This document shows, piece by piece, positions 1-12,240 of a DNA stretch of 64,000 nucleotides. The notes beneath the pieces were generated by a model, which searched no databases, was not told where the DNA came from, and was given only the letters and a program-made list of their open reading frames with translations. Each line of letters begins with the position of its first letter. Position 1 is the stretch's first letter. Origin of the DNA: Panax quinquefolius (taxonomy: Eukaryota > Streptophyta > Magnoliopsida > Apiales > Araliaceae); NCBI GenBank assembly GCA_020205615.1, contig CM035152.1:116348043-116412042 (forward strand), read 5' to 3'. Both the position numbers and the translations under genes were made by a program.

Positions 1-249
1 GGAGGAGGGATTTTGAAGAGCCTCGGTAGCAGATTACGTGAGACAGCCTAAATGCGTTTGGCGTGGCGGTGATACGTCTATTCGAGTTGAGGTGCCGAAT
101 GTCGAGGAAGAGGAGGAGGATGCACCGATCGAGGTTCCTGCTCCTCTTTGACGTGTTCCCCGTGAGGAGTTGCGAGTATTCAAGTGGCGAACCCAGATCT
201 TACTGGGTGACTTGATTAGGCATCCTTGATATACCTGCATGCAAACGAG

Positions 250-331
250 GTATAAAGTTAGATCTTTAATCTTCCTTATTTCCTATTGATGAGGAGTCAA
301 GGAGTTTGATGTTGATATGCATTTGATGTAG
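250..331 (+). other. Intron 1 of the antisense PMD gene (A-left)
   Basis: Begins GTATAAAG and ends TTTGATGTAG, directly before GTTCCC. The A-right copy has a matching GTATGAAG...TTTGATGCAG interval of 81 nt at the same place in the protein. Conservation of both ends in two copies supports a real spliceosomal intron. Splicing itself is inferred. Confidence 0.7.
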
Positions 332-975
332 GTTCCCGGCTTCCACACGGACCTCGGGGGAACTGGTTTAGCATCCATTCTATGTATCAGGCCTTGCATG
401 ATGACTATAGAGATATCGTCCCATGGTTTGGGGATTCGGGAGGTTCTTCTCCATTCTACCCGTCGATGTCCACAGGGTTACCTCGGGGCATTGTCGAGTG
501 GTGGTTCCACCGGACTTCGATCACTCCATTTCTTTGGGCCTGTGAGATGATGATGGCGATGGATTGGCGATTTATCACGGTATGGAGTTTGGAGGGGCCG
601 GTGCCTTGCACGACGGATATCACCCCTACTGCCGTCAGATCCTTGTTGGGAGTTCGGCGGGCTTCAAAGCGGGGCTGTTACGTCTGGTCCTTTGGCGTAG
701 ATGCTTGTGGCGGGTTGTTGAGTGAACCTATACCCTATGATGTGAGAGTTAGGGATCGCATTCTTCGGTGATTGTTCCTGATGATCATTAGGGATTGCTT
801 CATAACAAATAATTCCTCTACGGTGTCCTCCGCTTTGATTAGCGCCACTCGACACGTGAACCGTATAGGAGAGTATGATTGAGGTTCCTACACCTTTGCC
901 TATTTCCTCAGGGGAATGCGCATGCGATCGCAGGGGTTGACCGAGGCGTGGTTAAGATTCTACCCATTTCTGTTG

Positions 976-1054
976 GTGAGTGTTTCTCTTATCTTTTCCC
1001 ATGTATGGGTTAAGAGTGTTGACTGACAGCATATGTTTGCCTTTGTGTTAGCAG
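976..1054 (+). other. Intron 2 of the antisense PMD gene (A-left)
   Basis: Starts GTGAGTGTTT and ends TTGTGTTAGCAG, 79 nt. The A-right copy has GTGAGTATTT...TTGTGTTGGCAG, also exactly 79 nt. It separates the FYPFLL-type exon end from the WAYERL exon start, both expected parts of a PMD. Confidence 0.8.
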
Positions 1055-1904
1055 TTTTGGGCCTATGAGAGGCTTTTTTATTTGTGTCCTGTGAGCGTGT
1101 TGGGTTTAGACACCTATCCACAAGGACGGAGATGGCATCATTCCATACTGGCGGAGGTCCACATTCTTTGAGGGTTTCACTCATTGTATGCTTTATAAAT
1201 GGAGCAATTAACGGTGATGTCATCACATGGATTCCCTACTCTAGAGAGCATTTGGGAGTTGGCTTTGAGGATGGGTACCCATTTGGAGTAAAGTCGTCAT
1301 TTCCACCCGCAGATTCCTCTCTTCTGAGATGGAGGATGGGAGCTCTATTTAGGAGAGCGTGCTATTAGGAGCACCTTCTGAGAGAGATCCGTATCTAGAT
1401 CTTGCCTTCTGTCGAGCGTTATTGGCTTTGTTTTCACGATCACCCATCATTGACATCCCATTGATGGGGATTGGCGGTTTACATTATCGAGAGGGCCCCT
1501 GTTCTCGAGGAGATGTTCCAGCATTGGTGGATCCTCAGTACGATTGGAGCTCGGACCCGCGCCACCACGGTTTATGGGGATATGGTTCCGAGATCCGTGA
1601 TGATAGATGGATTGGCTAGCTTTGTGTCGAGATCCGACTCTCATGTGACCTGAGATTAATGATTGACTCGGCGGTAATTTGGACCGATCACATCTTTTCA
1701 TTCGGCATTTGGGCAGAGATCCTATAGAGGTAGATACTTTTGATCCTTCCAACTCGGTATGGTCCTCCTTTGACCCGTATGGTTTTTGCACAGATCCTCC
1801 TCCTTGTATAGGCGACATCCAGAGATCCAATGACTTGGGAGGAGTTACATCAGGTGGACATCGATGATGTAGACATCGATACTATTGACTTTTTCTTATG
1901 TATT

Positions 1905-2015
1905 TCTCGTTATCTCTTTTGATAGACCTCTGTTAGCATCTGGGTAGCTTCGCCCCATTCTCGCTATATCTTTTGATAGACCTCTATTGTATATTGGGTA
2001 GCTTCGCCCCATTTC
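1905..2015 (+). repeat. Two-copy direct repeat in the 3' region of the PMD gene
   Basis: TTTTGATAGACCTCT followed by GGGTAGCTTCGCCCCAT occurs twice, about 58 bp apart, just after the PMD reading frame. The same duplication is present on the minus strand at 52805-52915 in A-right, so it predates the split of the two copies. GGGTAGCTTCGCCCC can itself fold as a small hairpin (GGG/CCC). Confidence 0.8.
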
Positions 2016-2347
2016 CCTGTATTTTAGCTGTATAGAGATGTATTAGATGATGATATACTTAGGAATGTATATACAGTTTTCCATTCCCTATATCATATTT
2101 CCATCTATTGTATCATGCATGTTATTATGTTATGCATATGTATGTATGTCGAGAGATATTCGACATTGACCTGGATGGTCTTATGACACGACCATCTGAG
2201 ATGTCTTCTTCGACGATTAAGCCGTATCGATCATACCCCACCATTTGTGGTGGTAGGTAGGTATCTTGATCATGGTATGATAGTATATCACCATCGAACG
2301 TGGTGATCGTAGATGATTCTTTGCAACATACTATGACCTAACTAACG
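2016..2347 (+). other. Spacer between PMD and DUF7745-like genes (A-left)
   Basis: AT-rich sequence with an ATG at about 2202 that opens a short frame (MSSSTIKPYRS) and a possible 3' splice site (TTTGCAA/G type; TTTGCAG in A-right) just before 2325. It may hold the first exon of the downstream gene or a link between the two genes. I cannot decide which. Confidence 0.35.
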
Positions 2348-3894
2348 ATGTTTCGAGTTCCTCTAGGATTTGTAGAGGGCATGCTAGAGCACTGGGTACC
2401 GGAGAGACAGGTATTCCGATTTGGGACCCGTGAGTTGACTCCTACTTTAGAGGAGTATGCACGATTGACGATGCTGCCTCTGGACAGACCTTGTGTGCAT
2501 ATGGTGATGGGAGACATGAGTAGACAGTTCATGACTCTCATAGGATTGAGGCGCAGAGTGGTGCATAATGAGATTACATCTGGCCATGTCATATCCCAGC
2601 GTTCCCTGTTTGTCAGGTTTGGCTCTGAGGACAGCTATGCACGGCATTCCAGGGATTTCACCACACCGGAGGATTATTGGCGTTCAGCCAGAGTAGATGT
2701 ACTGCTTCTATGCGTATTGTCATACGTCTATATGCCGCGGTACATGGATGAGCTAGATATCGGCGTCGTCATGGCAGTGAGAGCTCTCAAGGAGGGTCAT
2801 ACCATTATTTCGATGATCATTGCAGAGACCTTGAGGTCAGCTACATACTGCTGCACTTATCTAGCAGGAGTATTCACAGGTAGCTCGGTCATGCTGTATG
2901 TGTGGTTTATGTCACACTTGAGACCGATTGGCACATTTAGACATCATGGATTTTGTTTCACCCATGATATAGCCATGTCATATTCCTTCCAGCCTGCGGA
3001 GTGTACAGATGTTGCATCTTGGTCTGCTTTCCTGGTAGAGATTAGAGATCCATTTGATATATTGTCGTGTTCAGGGCTCAGCTCACCCTACAGCTTCATT
3101 ACTCATGCTCCGGGCATGGATTATCTCCCTCTGGCTGGATTGAGGGGCATGATAACTTACCACCCACTGGTCGTGATGTGTCAGTTTGATCAATTTCAGG
3201 ATTTCCATCCGTATGAGGGCGATGAGTCGGTAACTGCGTCACACCGTTTATCGGAGGAGATCAGATCCGGGTTGTATGCTGTTGGGATCGGCGAGAGTCA
3301 GTTTGAGTTTTCTGTCGATCATCCGGGTTGTTCTCTGAGTATTCCGCATGGATGAAGATGAGAGGCGTTGCGCGGTGCGGTAGTATCCACGATGTAGGGG
3401 GGATTGATTACGATGATGAGGAGCCTATAGAGGAGGTCATTATTCCCACCGATGATTTGGCTCGCTGGGTTTGCCAAAGATTTGTAATGGATTCTCCACC
3501 GAAAGTGCCACTTTGTTACCTAGTATTCGACCACGACATTTGGAGCGAGCTTACATCGATGACCTATGATAGAGATTAGGCTAGAGGGCGCGATGTTGTG
3601 ACTCTTGATGAGAGAGATACTACTGTTAGAGAGGATGAGGCTAGATCGACCCGGAGATGCATTGATTGGAGAGCGGGATGCCGCTTTATATCTGCTAGGG
3701 ATGTGGCCATTCTGAGATATCACTTCCATTAGATCCCGGATGATTGTCGATCTTGCCGACATGAGTGCTTACATTGATGAGCATTATTCCACCATGCAGT
3801 TAGCCTCTGATCTGCTAGCTCGTGTAGATACCCTTGGCGGGGAGCTTGCGGTGCTTCCTCCATCTTCGAGAGGGATGCTATGTTAGATCGATAG
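2348..3894 (+). pseudogene. Antisense DUF7745-like gene of A-left
   Basis: The first 335 residues are open and resemble plant DUF7745 proteins. They include FGTRELTPTLEEYARL near residue 25, a hydrophobic block with YMPRYMDELDIGVVMAV near 130, then IAETLRSATYCC and an LYVWFMSHLRP segment near 180. DUF7745 proteins are plant-specific, of unknown function, and often found near Ty3 elements; some resemble the PMD. After a frameshift near 3350 the C-terminal part continues (DEEPIEE, then a charged ERDEAR-type heptad-rich region). In A-right that part is an uninterrupted coiled-coil-like tail. It lies convergent to integrase, so it is antisense to pol. ATG 2348 is the first in-frame Met, but an upstream exon is possible. 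Confidence 0.7.
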
Positions 3895-5137
3895 TCGTAT
3901 GTACTACGGATCTGTAGATAGCTTTGTATTTTCTGCCTGAGACTAAACTTAGCCATTTTGTCATATACAACATAGATGTATATATCAAACAATATTATGT
4001 ATGGCGGGAAATATATTTTGATTCACTTCCCTTTTAGTTATGCCTTGATACTTGCTTGATGTTTTGCACTATTTCTCCGAGGCCTTGTGATCTTGATGCA
4101 TTACGAACTTATCCTTGATAGATGGACATTGAGACGTCATGAGGTCTCTCGAGAAACGGATCGTTGATTTATGTGAATCCTACCATCTTTGGTGTCTTGG
4201 GATTTGGTATCTATATGGAAAAGTGGAGAGGAGGGTGGTTTCTTCCTCTACGAGATTGACCACACCACGGATGGTGCACTGATACTTCTATTTGTGAGAA
4301 GCCTAGTTAATTCCATCTCTTATGGATTGGTATTGCTCTTTGAGGCACGATCGCGACTTAGATGGTCACTGAATCTTCTATTTGTGAGAAGAGGTTGGGT
4401 AATTCCATCCCTTTGATCTAAAACCGATGAAATGGGGCAAATTGAAGGTTGATCCCAGTACCGTGTGACAAGTATGTTTGTTCTGGTAGGGGTTAGACTG
4501 TACCATAAATGGCTGCCTACATACTCCTATTGAATTGGAGATCAAGTCTGTGTAGTTCGAACCTAGTGTGGGAGGTTTAACACTGAATGTGAAAGGCAGA
4601 AGGGTGTAGAAGTATTTTTGTTGTTTTTTGTCATTTTTGTGAAGAAAGGGTAGAAATGTTTTTGTTATTTTTTTTATTGCGATCGGGCCATATAGCATAT
4701 GGTTGCCTACGTACTCCTGGGTATCAGGGAGATCAAGTTGACGTAGTTTGCCCCTCAAGACGAATTAAAGGCGAAGAGAAGTGTAAATCCCATGTGCAGG
4801 CTATACTGCGGGGAGAAGAAAGTTTGATCCCATAATGGGGACAAACTGCAGTGTGTGTAAAAGTTTGATCCGAATCCTCGGGACAAAGCTGCAAGCGTAG
4901 AAAAGTTTAATCCGTCTTCGGGATTGAGGATAAACTTGCATAAACTGTGTGAAGGTTCAATCCGTCTTGAGGATAACTTGCTGTATGGAAGGTTTGGAAT
5001 GAAGTAAAACCAGGTTGCTGGCTTGAAGTGTATATTTCCCTGAGGGGCAGAAGAGCATGTAAAAGGGTGAAAGGGTTCAAAACTGGAATGACTAGTGATT
5101 TGGTGATCAAAACCAGGATGTTTGTTTGATGATAACT
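3895..5137. other. Convergent 3' spacer between DUF7745-like gene and pol (A-left)
   Basis: About 1.2 kb between the tail end of the DUF7745-like gene (plus) and the pol stop (minus, 5138-5140). No supported coding. It contains T-rich runs (4610-4680) and a short tandem repeat (4795-4990). The same spacer exists inverted at 49670-50907. Confidence 0.7.
4795..4990 (-). repeat. Degenerate ~50-bp tandem repeat in the A 3' spacer
   Basis: Four units share AGTTTGATCC / GGGACAAACTGCA-like cores (plus strand reading). The counterpart in A-right at 49868-50005 has units reading GGGATCAAACTT then GCAGTTTGTCC. Units are 40-60 bp and imperfect. Confidence 0.7.
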
Positions 5138-6330
5138 TTAGACATAGTACCGTTTCACGGTGTCCGAGTTGATAAGCTGTGGAAATTCATCGCCATCCAT
5201 TTCCTGCAATCTGAGAGCACCTCATGCCAATACTTCTTTGACAATAAATGGGCCTTCCCAGTTAGGAGCGAATTTTCCCTTAAGATTGGTCTTAGTTGCC
5301 AATGATCTTCTTCAAAACCAAGTCATGCTGTTTGAATTGCCGTATTCGGACTTTTCTGTTGTAGGATCGTGCGATCCTTTGTTGATATAACTAACCATGG
5401 AAGATAGCCGCGGTTCGCCTTTCATCTATCAGAGACAATTGGTGATACCTGTCTTGTACCCATAGGTCCTCATCCAACTGAGCATCCATCAATACTCTGA
5501 GGGATTCCATTTCCACTTCTATGGGGAGCATTGCTTCTATCCCATAGACTAATGAGTAAGGGGTTGACCCAGTGGAAGTTCACATGGAAGTTCTGTAGGC
5601 TAATAAAGTCAGATGCAAGAGGTCAGGCCATCCTTTGTGTTTGGCGAACATTTTTTGCATGATCTTTTTGATGTTTTTATTAACCGCTTCGACAACACCA
5701 TTCATCTTTGGTCGATAGATGACGGAGTTGAGATGTTTGATGTGGAATTTTCTACATAACTCCTCCATCATTTTGTTGTTGAGGTTCTTAGCATTGTCTA
5801 ACACAATGACCTCTGGTTGTCCATATCGACAGATGACATTGTTTCTGATGAAAGCAATGATAACTTCTTTAGTAACCTTGGGGAAGGAAGCTGCTTCTAC
5901 CCATTTGGTGAAGTAGTCGATCATGGTGAATATGAATCAATGTCCATTACTGGCTTTGGGCTCGATGGGCCCGATCACGTCCATTCCCCACATTGAGAAG
6001 GGCCATGGCGAACTCATATTGTGGAGTTCCCTTGGAGGGGCGTGGATAGCATTCCCATGAATCTGGCATTGATAGCATCTCTTGACGTGATCATCACAGT
6101 CAGCTTTGAGTGTAAGCCAATAATGTCCCATTCAGAGAATTTTCTTGACAAGTAAAGGGTCACTCATGTGTGGCCCACATACTCTACCATGGATCTCATC
6201 CATGAGTCTCTGAGCTTGGTATTTGTCCAGAAACCTGAGGAGACCTAATCCTGCATCTCTTTTGTAGAGTGCATCTCCGCTCAAGTAGAATTTCATAGCA
6301 AGTCGATGAATCCGCCTCTTCTCAGTTAGG
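5138..6330 (-). pseudogene. Integrase of A-left
   Basis: Inserts retrotransposon cDNA. The N-terminal zinc-binding part shows IHGRVCGPHM then CYQCQIHG (HHCC type) around 6230-6070. The catalytic core shows D in WGMDVIGPIEP, D in VLDNAKNLNN and E in NGVVEAVNKNIKK, so all three DDE residues are present. A TGA replaces Pro between GNGH and FIFTMIDYF near 5930, and the C-terminal third (5138-5579) has frame breaks. The frame ends with a KRYYV-type tail and TAA at 5138-5140. No chromodomain is visible, as expected for Tat. Confidence 0.88.
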
Positions 6331-6905
6331 CTCGCCTCAGCGGGTGCAGATCCATCTCGTAGATACTCCTTGATGCATTGATACCAAGGGTTGTGGATGG
6401 GAGGTAACTCATCCGATACTTCTCCAATGTAATTCCCATAGATTGGGGCTTTTTGCAGAGCAAACGTGATGCATGTCAAGTTTTCCTTGTTAGGTATGTA
6501 AACCAAGGAGGCCAACATTGCTAATGCGTCTGTAAAATCATTCATATTACGAGGAATGTGTAGAAAGGAGATTTCTTCAGAACTCCAAAGCCATCTGTAA
6601 AAACTTATCGATGGTAAAGGCGGTAAATACAATTCTTTGGTTTGATAGATTCATGTGGATTGCTTGATTACCAATTCAAAATCCCCAAAGATGATTAACG
6701 CTTTAATGCCCATTGAAGCGGGCAAGTTTTAGACCCCATGATACAACCTTCATACTCAATTTGTGTTGTTGGTGTTGACAAATCTGCAATTTGATGGCGA
6801 CGGATCTTTTGTTCCCCGTCTGGGATATTAGGGGCTTCCTCGACTCGAGAGCCTTTTGAATTAATGACTCCATCAAAATACATTTTCCCACTCACGGCAT
6901 GTATC
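6331..6905 (-). pseudogene. Second (archaeal-type) RNase H, aRNH, of A-left
   Basis: Typical for Tat elements, lying between the RT-linked RNase H and integrase. The N-terminus shows KMYFDGVINSKGS, where the Asp in YFDG is a catalytic position; further on FLHIPRNMNDFTDALAMLA carries the closing Asp-x-x-A motif. The middle is broken by frameshifts near 6640-6700. In cis it would remove the RNA template or process the primer during reverse transcription. Confidence 0.8.
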
Positions 6906-7039
6906 GTCTTGATGTTATAATTGAATTGTCATTACCCCTTCATCGGAAAAATATGTTTCTAAGAGTTTGTAATCCCTACGGTCTGCGGCGACCATTGATC
7001 CGCAATTCCTTGACCTTTAGCAGACTTTTTGCGTCACGT

Positions 7040-7480
7040 AGGCGATGTCAATTTGTTTGTAGGATCACCGCCATCTAGACGATCGACAATTCGATGGGGT
7101 TTCTTGAACACATACTTAAGAGGATCCACGGGGATATGAGATGGGTTGTGTGACCATGGAGGTAATGTTGTGACCTCATGGAAGCCCATGCTAAAGCACA
7201 ACAAGTCTTCTCGATCAGAGTGTACTTGTGTTCACTGATGCTAAATCTTTTGCTGAGGTAATAGATAGCTCGTTCTTGGCCTCTATTGTCTTTTTGCCCC
7301 AGCATGCAACCCATAGCATTGTCATTTATAGACAGGTACATGAATAGGGGAACATCATCCCTGGGAGGTACCAAAATAGGAGCGTTAATCAGTTGCTCTT
7401 TAATGGTAAGGAAGGCTTTCTGACACTCATCGTTCCATTTCATGGATGAGTTCTTCCTTAACAATTTGAAGATAGGCTCA
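7040..7480 (-). pseudogene. RT-linked RNase H of A-left
   Basis: Contains ECQKAFLTIKEQL, APILVPPRDDVPLFMYLS, GCMLGQKDNRGQERAIYYLSKR and YTLIEKTCCALAWA, the usual Ty3/gypsy RNase H sequence between RT thumb and tether. It is followed downstream (lower coordinates) by a broken stretch leading into the aRNH. Confidence 0.85.
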
Positions 7481-8103
7481 CAGGTTGCTGTGAGTTGAGA
7501 AATGAATCTGCTAATGAAGTTGATCCTTCCCAAAAATCCCCGTATTTCCTTCTCATCTGAGGAATGGGCATTTCCTTGATGGCCTGGATTTTGGTAGGAT
7601 CCAATTCAATCCTTTGTGGTGACTAAAAGCTGTGAGCAACTTGCTCGACTTAACACCAAAGGCGCTTGGCGGGATTCAACTTCAAGTTGTACTTACGCAA
7701 CTCCGTTGAAAAGCTTTTGAGATGGTCTAAATGGTCATCCTCCTTCCGGGATTTGATGATGATGTCATCCACGTAGATCTATCTCTCTTTGTGCATTAAA
7801 TCGTGAAAAAGAGCCATCATAGCTCACGATAGATAGGTTGCCGGCGTTGATGAGGCCAGAATGACAACCGTCTTATAGCAAAAGGTTCCCCAAGGCGTGA
7901 TGAAAGCAATTTTTCTCACGATCTTCCTCAACGACCATAATTTGATGGTACCCATGAAAGCAATCAACAAAGGAGTACATGTAAATGATTGAGTAGTATT
8001 GTCAATAAGAATGTGGATAAAGGGCACGGGAAAGCTATCTTTAAGGCAAGCTTTGTTCAAATCCCGATAATCCACGCAGACTCGCACCTTTCCCCCTAGT
8101 TTA
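7481..8103 (-). pseudogene. Reverse transcriptase of A-left, C-terminal part
   Basis: The catalytic IYVDD is readable at about 7750-7765, directly after a stop codon. The conserved RVCVDYRDLNKACLKDSFP lies at 8030-8087, and FISRFISQLTATCEPIF marks the connection end at about 7500. The N-terminal RT portion continues at 16844 beyond element C. Dead through stops and the insertion. Confidence 0.85.
8015..8103. repeat. Left copy of long host duplication flanking element C
   Basis: The RT-coding stretch from GGATAAAGGGCACGG to TAGTTTA recurs at 16758-16843 on the other side of C. A normal copia target duplication is 5 bp; the last bases (GTTTA) fit a 5-bp site, but almost 90 bp are repeated. Confidence 0.85.
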
Positions 8104-9973
8104 TGTTAGGTTTGTAATATTCATAACGCAATCAAATTGCATAAAAAGTGCGGAAGCGTGTAAAATTTACAAACCATATACCCGGATCACCCTTTATGCA
8201 TAATTATTAATTAAACGAAAAGATAAAGAATAAAATCATACCCTTGAAGATCGAGCTTCCTCAGGTACAAGTTCACCTCCAATCCTTTTCGCGTTCAACT
8301 GAATCCACGGAGTTTGGTTCCTTCCTTAGATCAACATTAGCCACCCAAGCGTTTGGCCTCTGAGGTGATCCACCAAGGAAAAATAAAGAATTCAAGAAGA
8401 TGGTGTATTTGGCTCAAACCCTAGTTTTCTATCTCTATAGAAAAGGGTACTCTCCAACAAATTGGAATTATGTCGTTGTTGTAAAAGTCAACAACCCCTT
8501 CACCCATAATAAGACTCCTCTTATTTATAGATGTGGGCAACCCACCTTAACAATTTAAGGAATTGGGTTTTATTTAATTAATTAAATTCTTTTAATTAAT
8601 TAAGCTCCCTAATCTTATTAGGGATAATTAATTAAACTCCTTTAACTAATTTTCCTTCCTAATCCAATTAGGAATAAATGAGAGTACTTATATTAAATTA
8701 ATTCCTAAACTCTTTTAGAAATTAAAATAATAATAATTGTAATAATATTAATAAGACTCCTCTTATTAATTTATATTTAATATTTCTAAAATATTAAATA
8801 ATAAATATTAAGCTATTTAATTTATTCTATCACCATAGATTAAATTAAATATACATAACATATTATTATTACGATTATGCCATTAACTTTTAAATAATTA
8901 TTCTTCCTTTTATGGTGTGACCCTTTAGGTTCTCCATATTAAACCTATTGTGAATAAATCAATTAGAACAATTCTAATCTTATTTAAATAAATAAATTAA
9001 ATAATTAATTTATTTAAATAAATAATATTTATTCTACAATAGGGATAAGCCTCCCTAACGATCAAATCGACTTTCCGGATAATATAGATTTCAACATTAA
9101 TCATTAAAGAACCTTTGAGTAAATAGTTACTGTCTAATTCATCCTTCCACCATACAATGTCCCAATTAAATATAAGACATGAAATTACTTTGTCAAGTCT
9201 TATTTTATTTAATTATATGTATTTCGATCCTTAAATGCACAACTCAAATAATGCAAATTAGAAACTCCTTTCTAATTTCATTACGCCTTAACCAAGGACT
9301 CTTTGGGTTGTCATTTATCGAATCACATAGGACATTTCTCTTCTTTTATTAGAAGTGGTAGATTCTTTATTGATCATACATTATCTCCATGTACAACTTA
9401 TTATACCCAAGCATACCCTTTGATATACCTAAAGGGTCTTAAGGAATAAGTCAAAGTATAACTCATCATACACAAGATACTATGATGATCTCAAGTCCAA
9501 GGATCACTTGTACTACTATCACTACAGAATTCCTATTGACAGCAAATAAAACTCCATTAGGTATTCCTTAGCGAGCCACGCTCAAATGAACTTATTCTCT
9601 AATAAGCACCTACATACTTGCTTTAGTGTCTCCACACAAATGATCATGAGATCAATCATCCTCATCCAATGAGCAAGCAACGTATGTACCAATCTATCCC
9701 ATTCACTAATCCCCAATTTAGTAATCCAATGATTTGGAACTATTTTAGTTTTAAGCTTTCTAAGAATTTAGATCTCATTAGAATGATCATCATCATTATT
9801 CTAAAAGCATTGCTTAAAACTATGGGTTTATCACATATTATAAAAAGCAAAGATCATGTAGATAATTAAAAGCCTTTAATAAATTAATACTTTTTATTAA
9901 AACATGAATAAGATTGTTACAAAGTATATGCTTTATCATCAAACATGATTGGCTTGTGTGCATATTACTTTCA
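8104..9973 (-). repeat. 3' LTR of copia element C
   Basis: Bounded by TG (8104) and CA (9973). It is AT-rich with several short palindromes made from TTAATTAA blocks at 8570-8700. A TATA box on the minus strand (CTATAAATAA at 8521-8530) marks the U3/R region. It shares long stretches with 15129-16757, differing mostly by small gaps. Confidence 0.88.
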
Positions 9974-9984
9974 ATCTCCCACTT
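9974..9984 (-). other. Polypurine tract of element C
   Basis: Minus strand reads AAGTGGGAGAT immediately before the TG of the 3' LTR, the usual purine-rich primer site for plus-strand synthesis in copia elements. Confidence 0.75.
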
Positions 9985-10640
9985 GCACTAAAGCCAATCG
10001 TCATTGTATCTTATACTCTTCTTCTCTAAGTGACGATTATCCTGCTGTTGGATAAGCTTTAGTTAATGGATATGTAATGTTGTTCATGAGAGTCCACCAT
10101 CTCTATAGTGATTTCCCATCTTTCAATGATTCTTATAATCAAATGAAAGTGCCACAACACATGTTTAGATCCAAGATGAGACTTAGGAACTATTCCTAGT
10201 TCTATAATGAACTTTTAATCCAAACAATCAACTTGCAGCTTCATTTATAGCTATATACTTTGTCTTTATCACTAAACCAGCAACTCTTTGCTGTTTGGAA
10301 CCTTTCCAATTCACTGCACCACTATTCAAGATAACGCTTTACCTTAAAGTGGATTTTCTGTCATCTTGGTCTATCTGAAAAACTTGAGTCTGTTAAGCCC
10401 TCTAGTTTTAATTTAGACCCACCATGAATATGATCACATCCTTAGTGTCGGTTAAGCACTTTAAGATATTTTTCACTGACTTATAGTGAACTTCTCCAGA
10501 ATATGACTGATCAACATCAGGTCTCGTACATTTCATTGCATACATGATTGTCACTCATGCGACCTCTCTTTTCAGGAGTCTGTAGGGACTATTAAGAGAG
10601 ATACACTCCATAGCTCATCGACATGAGACATCTCTTGGAG
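9985..10640 (-). pseudogene. Copia RT C-terminus and RNase H of element C
   Basis: On the minus strand, and despite stops, these copia landmarks appear in order: a VKNILK-L-TKD stretch (RT end), LEG-TDSSF (RNase H first Asp), NWKGSKQQRVA, KYIAI-EAA, and PLTKA near 10050, then a DDWL-like end before the polypurine tract. Order and spacing match Ty1/copia RNase H. No frame longer than a few tens of codons survives. Confidence 0.8.
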
Positions 10641-12240
10641 TTTGCCATGCTAAACGACTTTAGCATCAAATGAATATACGTTCCTTGGGTTAAGTCGAGC
10701 ATCCTCTTAAATCTATCTATATAGATTTATATCCCCAATTAAGATACTCTTCCCAAACCATTCATGGAGGAATGTTTAGACAACTTTATATTTACTGATT
10801 GTAGCATTGGTATGTAATTCCTCATCCGTAGTATATCAACATATAATACTAGAAATTTCACGACGCTCCCACTAACCATTTTGTACACACTAGAAGTCTT
10901 ACCTCATCGAATTTAACTCTGGATCATCATCTTCTATGATGCGTACCTCATCATCATCATCTATGATGAATCCATACCTCCTAGGTATCTTGATGCTATT
11001 CCGATTTACGATTCGATTGTGGTATAATAGTTCTATCTACGAGTTCCTCTTATTTGACTTATAGTATTTTGTGGTTCTTGAACTTTTCAAGATCTATTAT
11101 CCTCCCACTAGCCCCTTTTAATGATAAACACCTTTATCTTAGAAGGCAGCGTGTTTCGTAATAAACACCTTTTGCTATGTAGGATTATAGAACATATGCC
11201 CTAAACTTACTTTAGGATGTCCCACAAATCTGTACATGTCAAATTTTGTCCCAAGCTTATCCTTTGAAACCTTTTCACATAAGTTGGACAACCCCTTATC
11301 TTAACATACTTAAGATTAGAATCCTCCCATCCATAACTTTTATGGAGTCTTGAAATTTGGATTTTAGAGATTACCTTTTCGTAGATATGCAGCCATTTCT
11401 AGGACATTATCCCAGAAGGATACTGGAATGTCGGTAAAATCATTTTGGACCGTACCATGTTCAACAAGGTACAATTTTTCCTTTAAGATACATCAATCAA
11501 TTATTATGTATCGAGAGGCGTCCATTATGAGAAAACCATTTGAGATGATCTAGAAACTTATTGCACAAGTATTCCTTCCTTGATCCGATCAAAGAATCCT
11601 AATACTTTGCCAATTTGTTTTACTTTTGAATTCTTTGAACCTTTCAAATAATTCACACTTGTATTTCAGCAAATACACACATTCAACTCTTTGAATGATC
11701 ATCTCCTTTTCTTATACTAATTTTTTCAATATGCAAAATTATTTTCATGTAAGTCAAGTATACAAAATTTATTAAGTAATATTCCAGTTCTATACAAAAC
11801 ATTATTATTATAAATAGAACAACAATTGTTCTTAATTATAATACCAAAGATTTCATTGTCCAACAATAAAATGGAAATAATATTTTTTAATAAGAACTGG
11901 AATACAATAACAACTTATTGACTTAATAGATTTGCCTAGTAAGCATTGTTAAATTATAAGTTTCTATGGCTAATGCAAACAACCTTTGCTTCATTTCCAC
12001 ACATAGGATTACTTATATTTATTTAGTTTTCTACTTCGTTTGGTCCTTCATAAATCTATATTTATGATAACCAAAGTTTGGTATCCAATACCTAAGTAGA
12101 ACCTCGACTTAAACAAAATTTATTTTAAATCATGAACAAATTTGTATTTATAACCAAACTTCACTAAGCTTCTTTGGTTAGCCTCTGCAAGATATGCTTC
12201 TCGCAGATTTCTTTCAAGTGTCGTGGCTTATTGCGGTGGA
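10641..12240 (-). pseudogene. Remains of copia protease-integrase-RT region of element C
   Basis: About 1.6 kb between gag and RT-RNase H where protease, integrase and the RT front should be. It is shorter than a complete region and without an open frame. It is assigned by position only. Confidence 0.5.

Larger units (their letters stand above)
1..1923 (+). pseudogene. Antisense plant-mobile-domain (PMD) gene of A-left, spliced, partial
   Basis: Encodes a protein of the plant mobile domain family (aminotransferase-like PMD, as in MAIN/MAIL proteins and several plant transposons). Family cues: a GLPRGIVEWWFHRT-like helix near residue 100, a MDW-FIT-W-GPVP segment, then NRIGEYDWGSYTFAYFLRG-like residues and WAYERLF-type residues after the second intron. 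The first 240 bases give an acidic run (VEEEEEDAPIE) before the domain. The start codon is off the left edge: the A-right copy shows about ten more residues. Two introns fit (250-331, 976-1054). The stop used in A-right (TTCTGA) reads TTCTTA here, so the frame runs on to a TGA near 1921. Several in-frame stops and shifts mean this copy is dead. Molecular function is unknown. Confidence 0.75.

Noticed and set aside
2348..3355. 335-codon frame as an independent host gene
   Set aside because: The same gene occurs inverted at the same position relative to pol in a second element copy, so it belongs to the retrotransposon.
4189..4758. Frames of 75-126 codons in the A-left spacer
   Set aside because: No similarity to known families, no start context, and the A-right spacer does not keep them.
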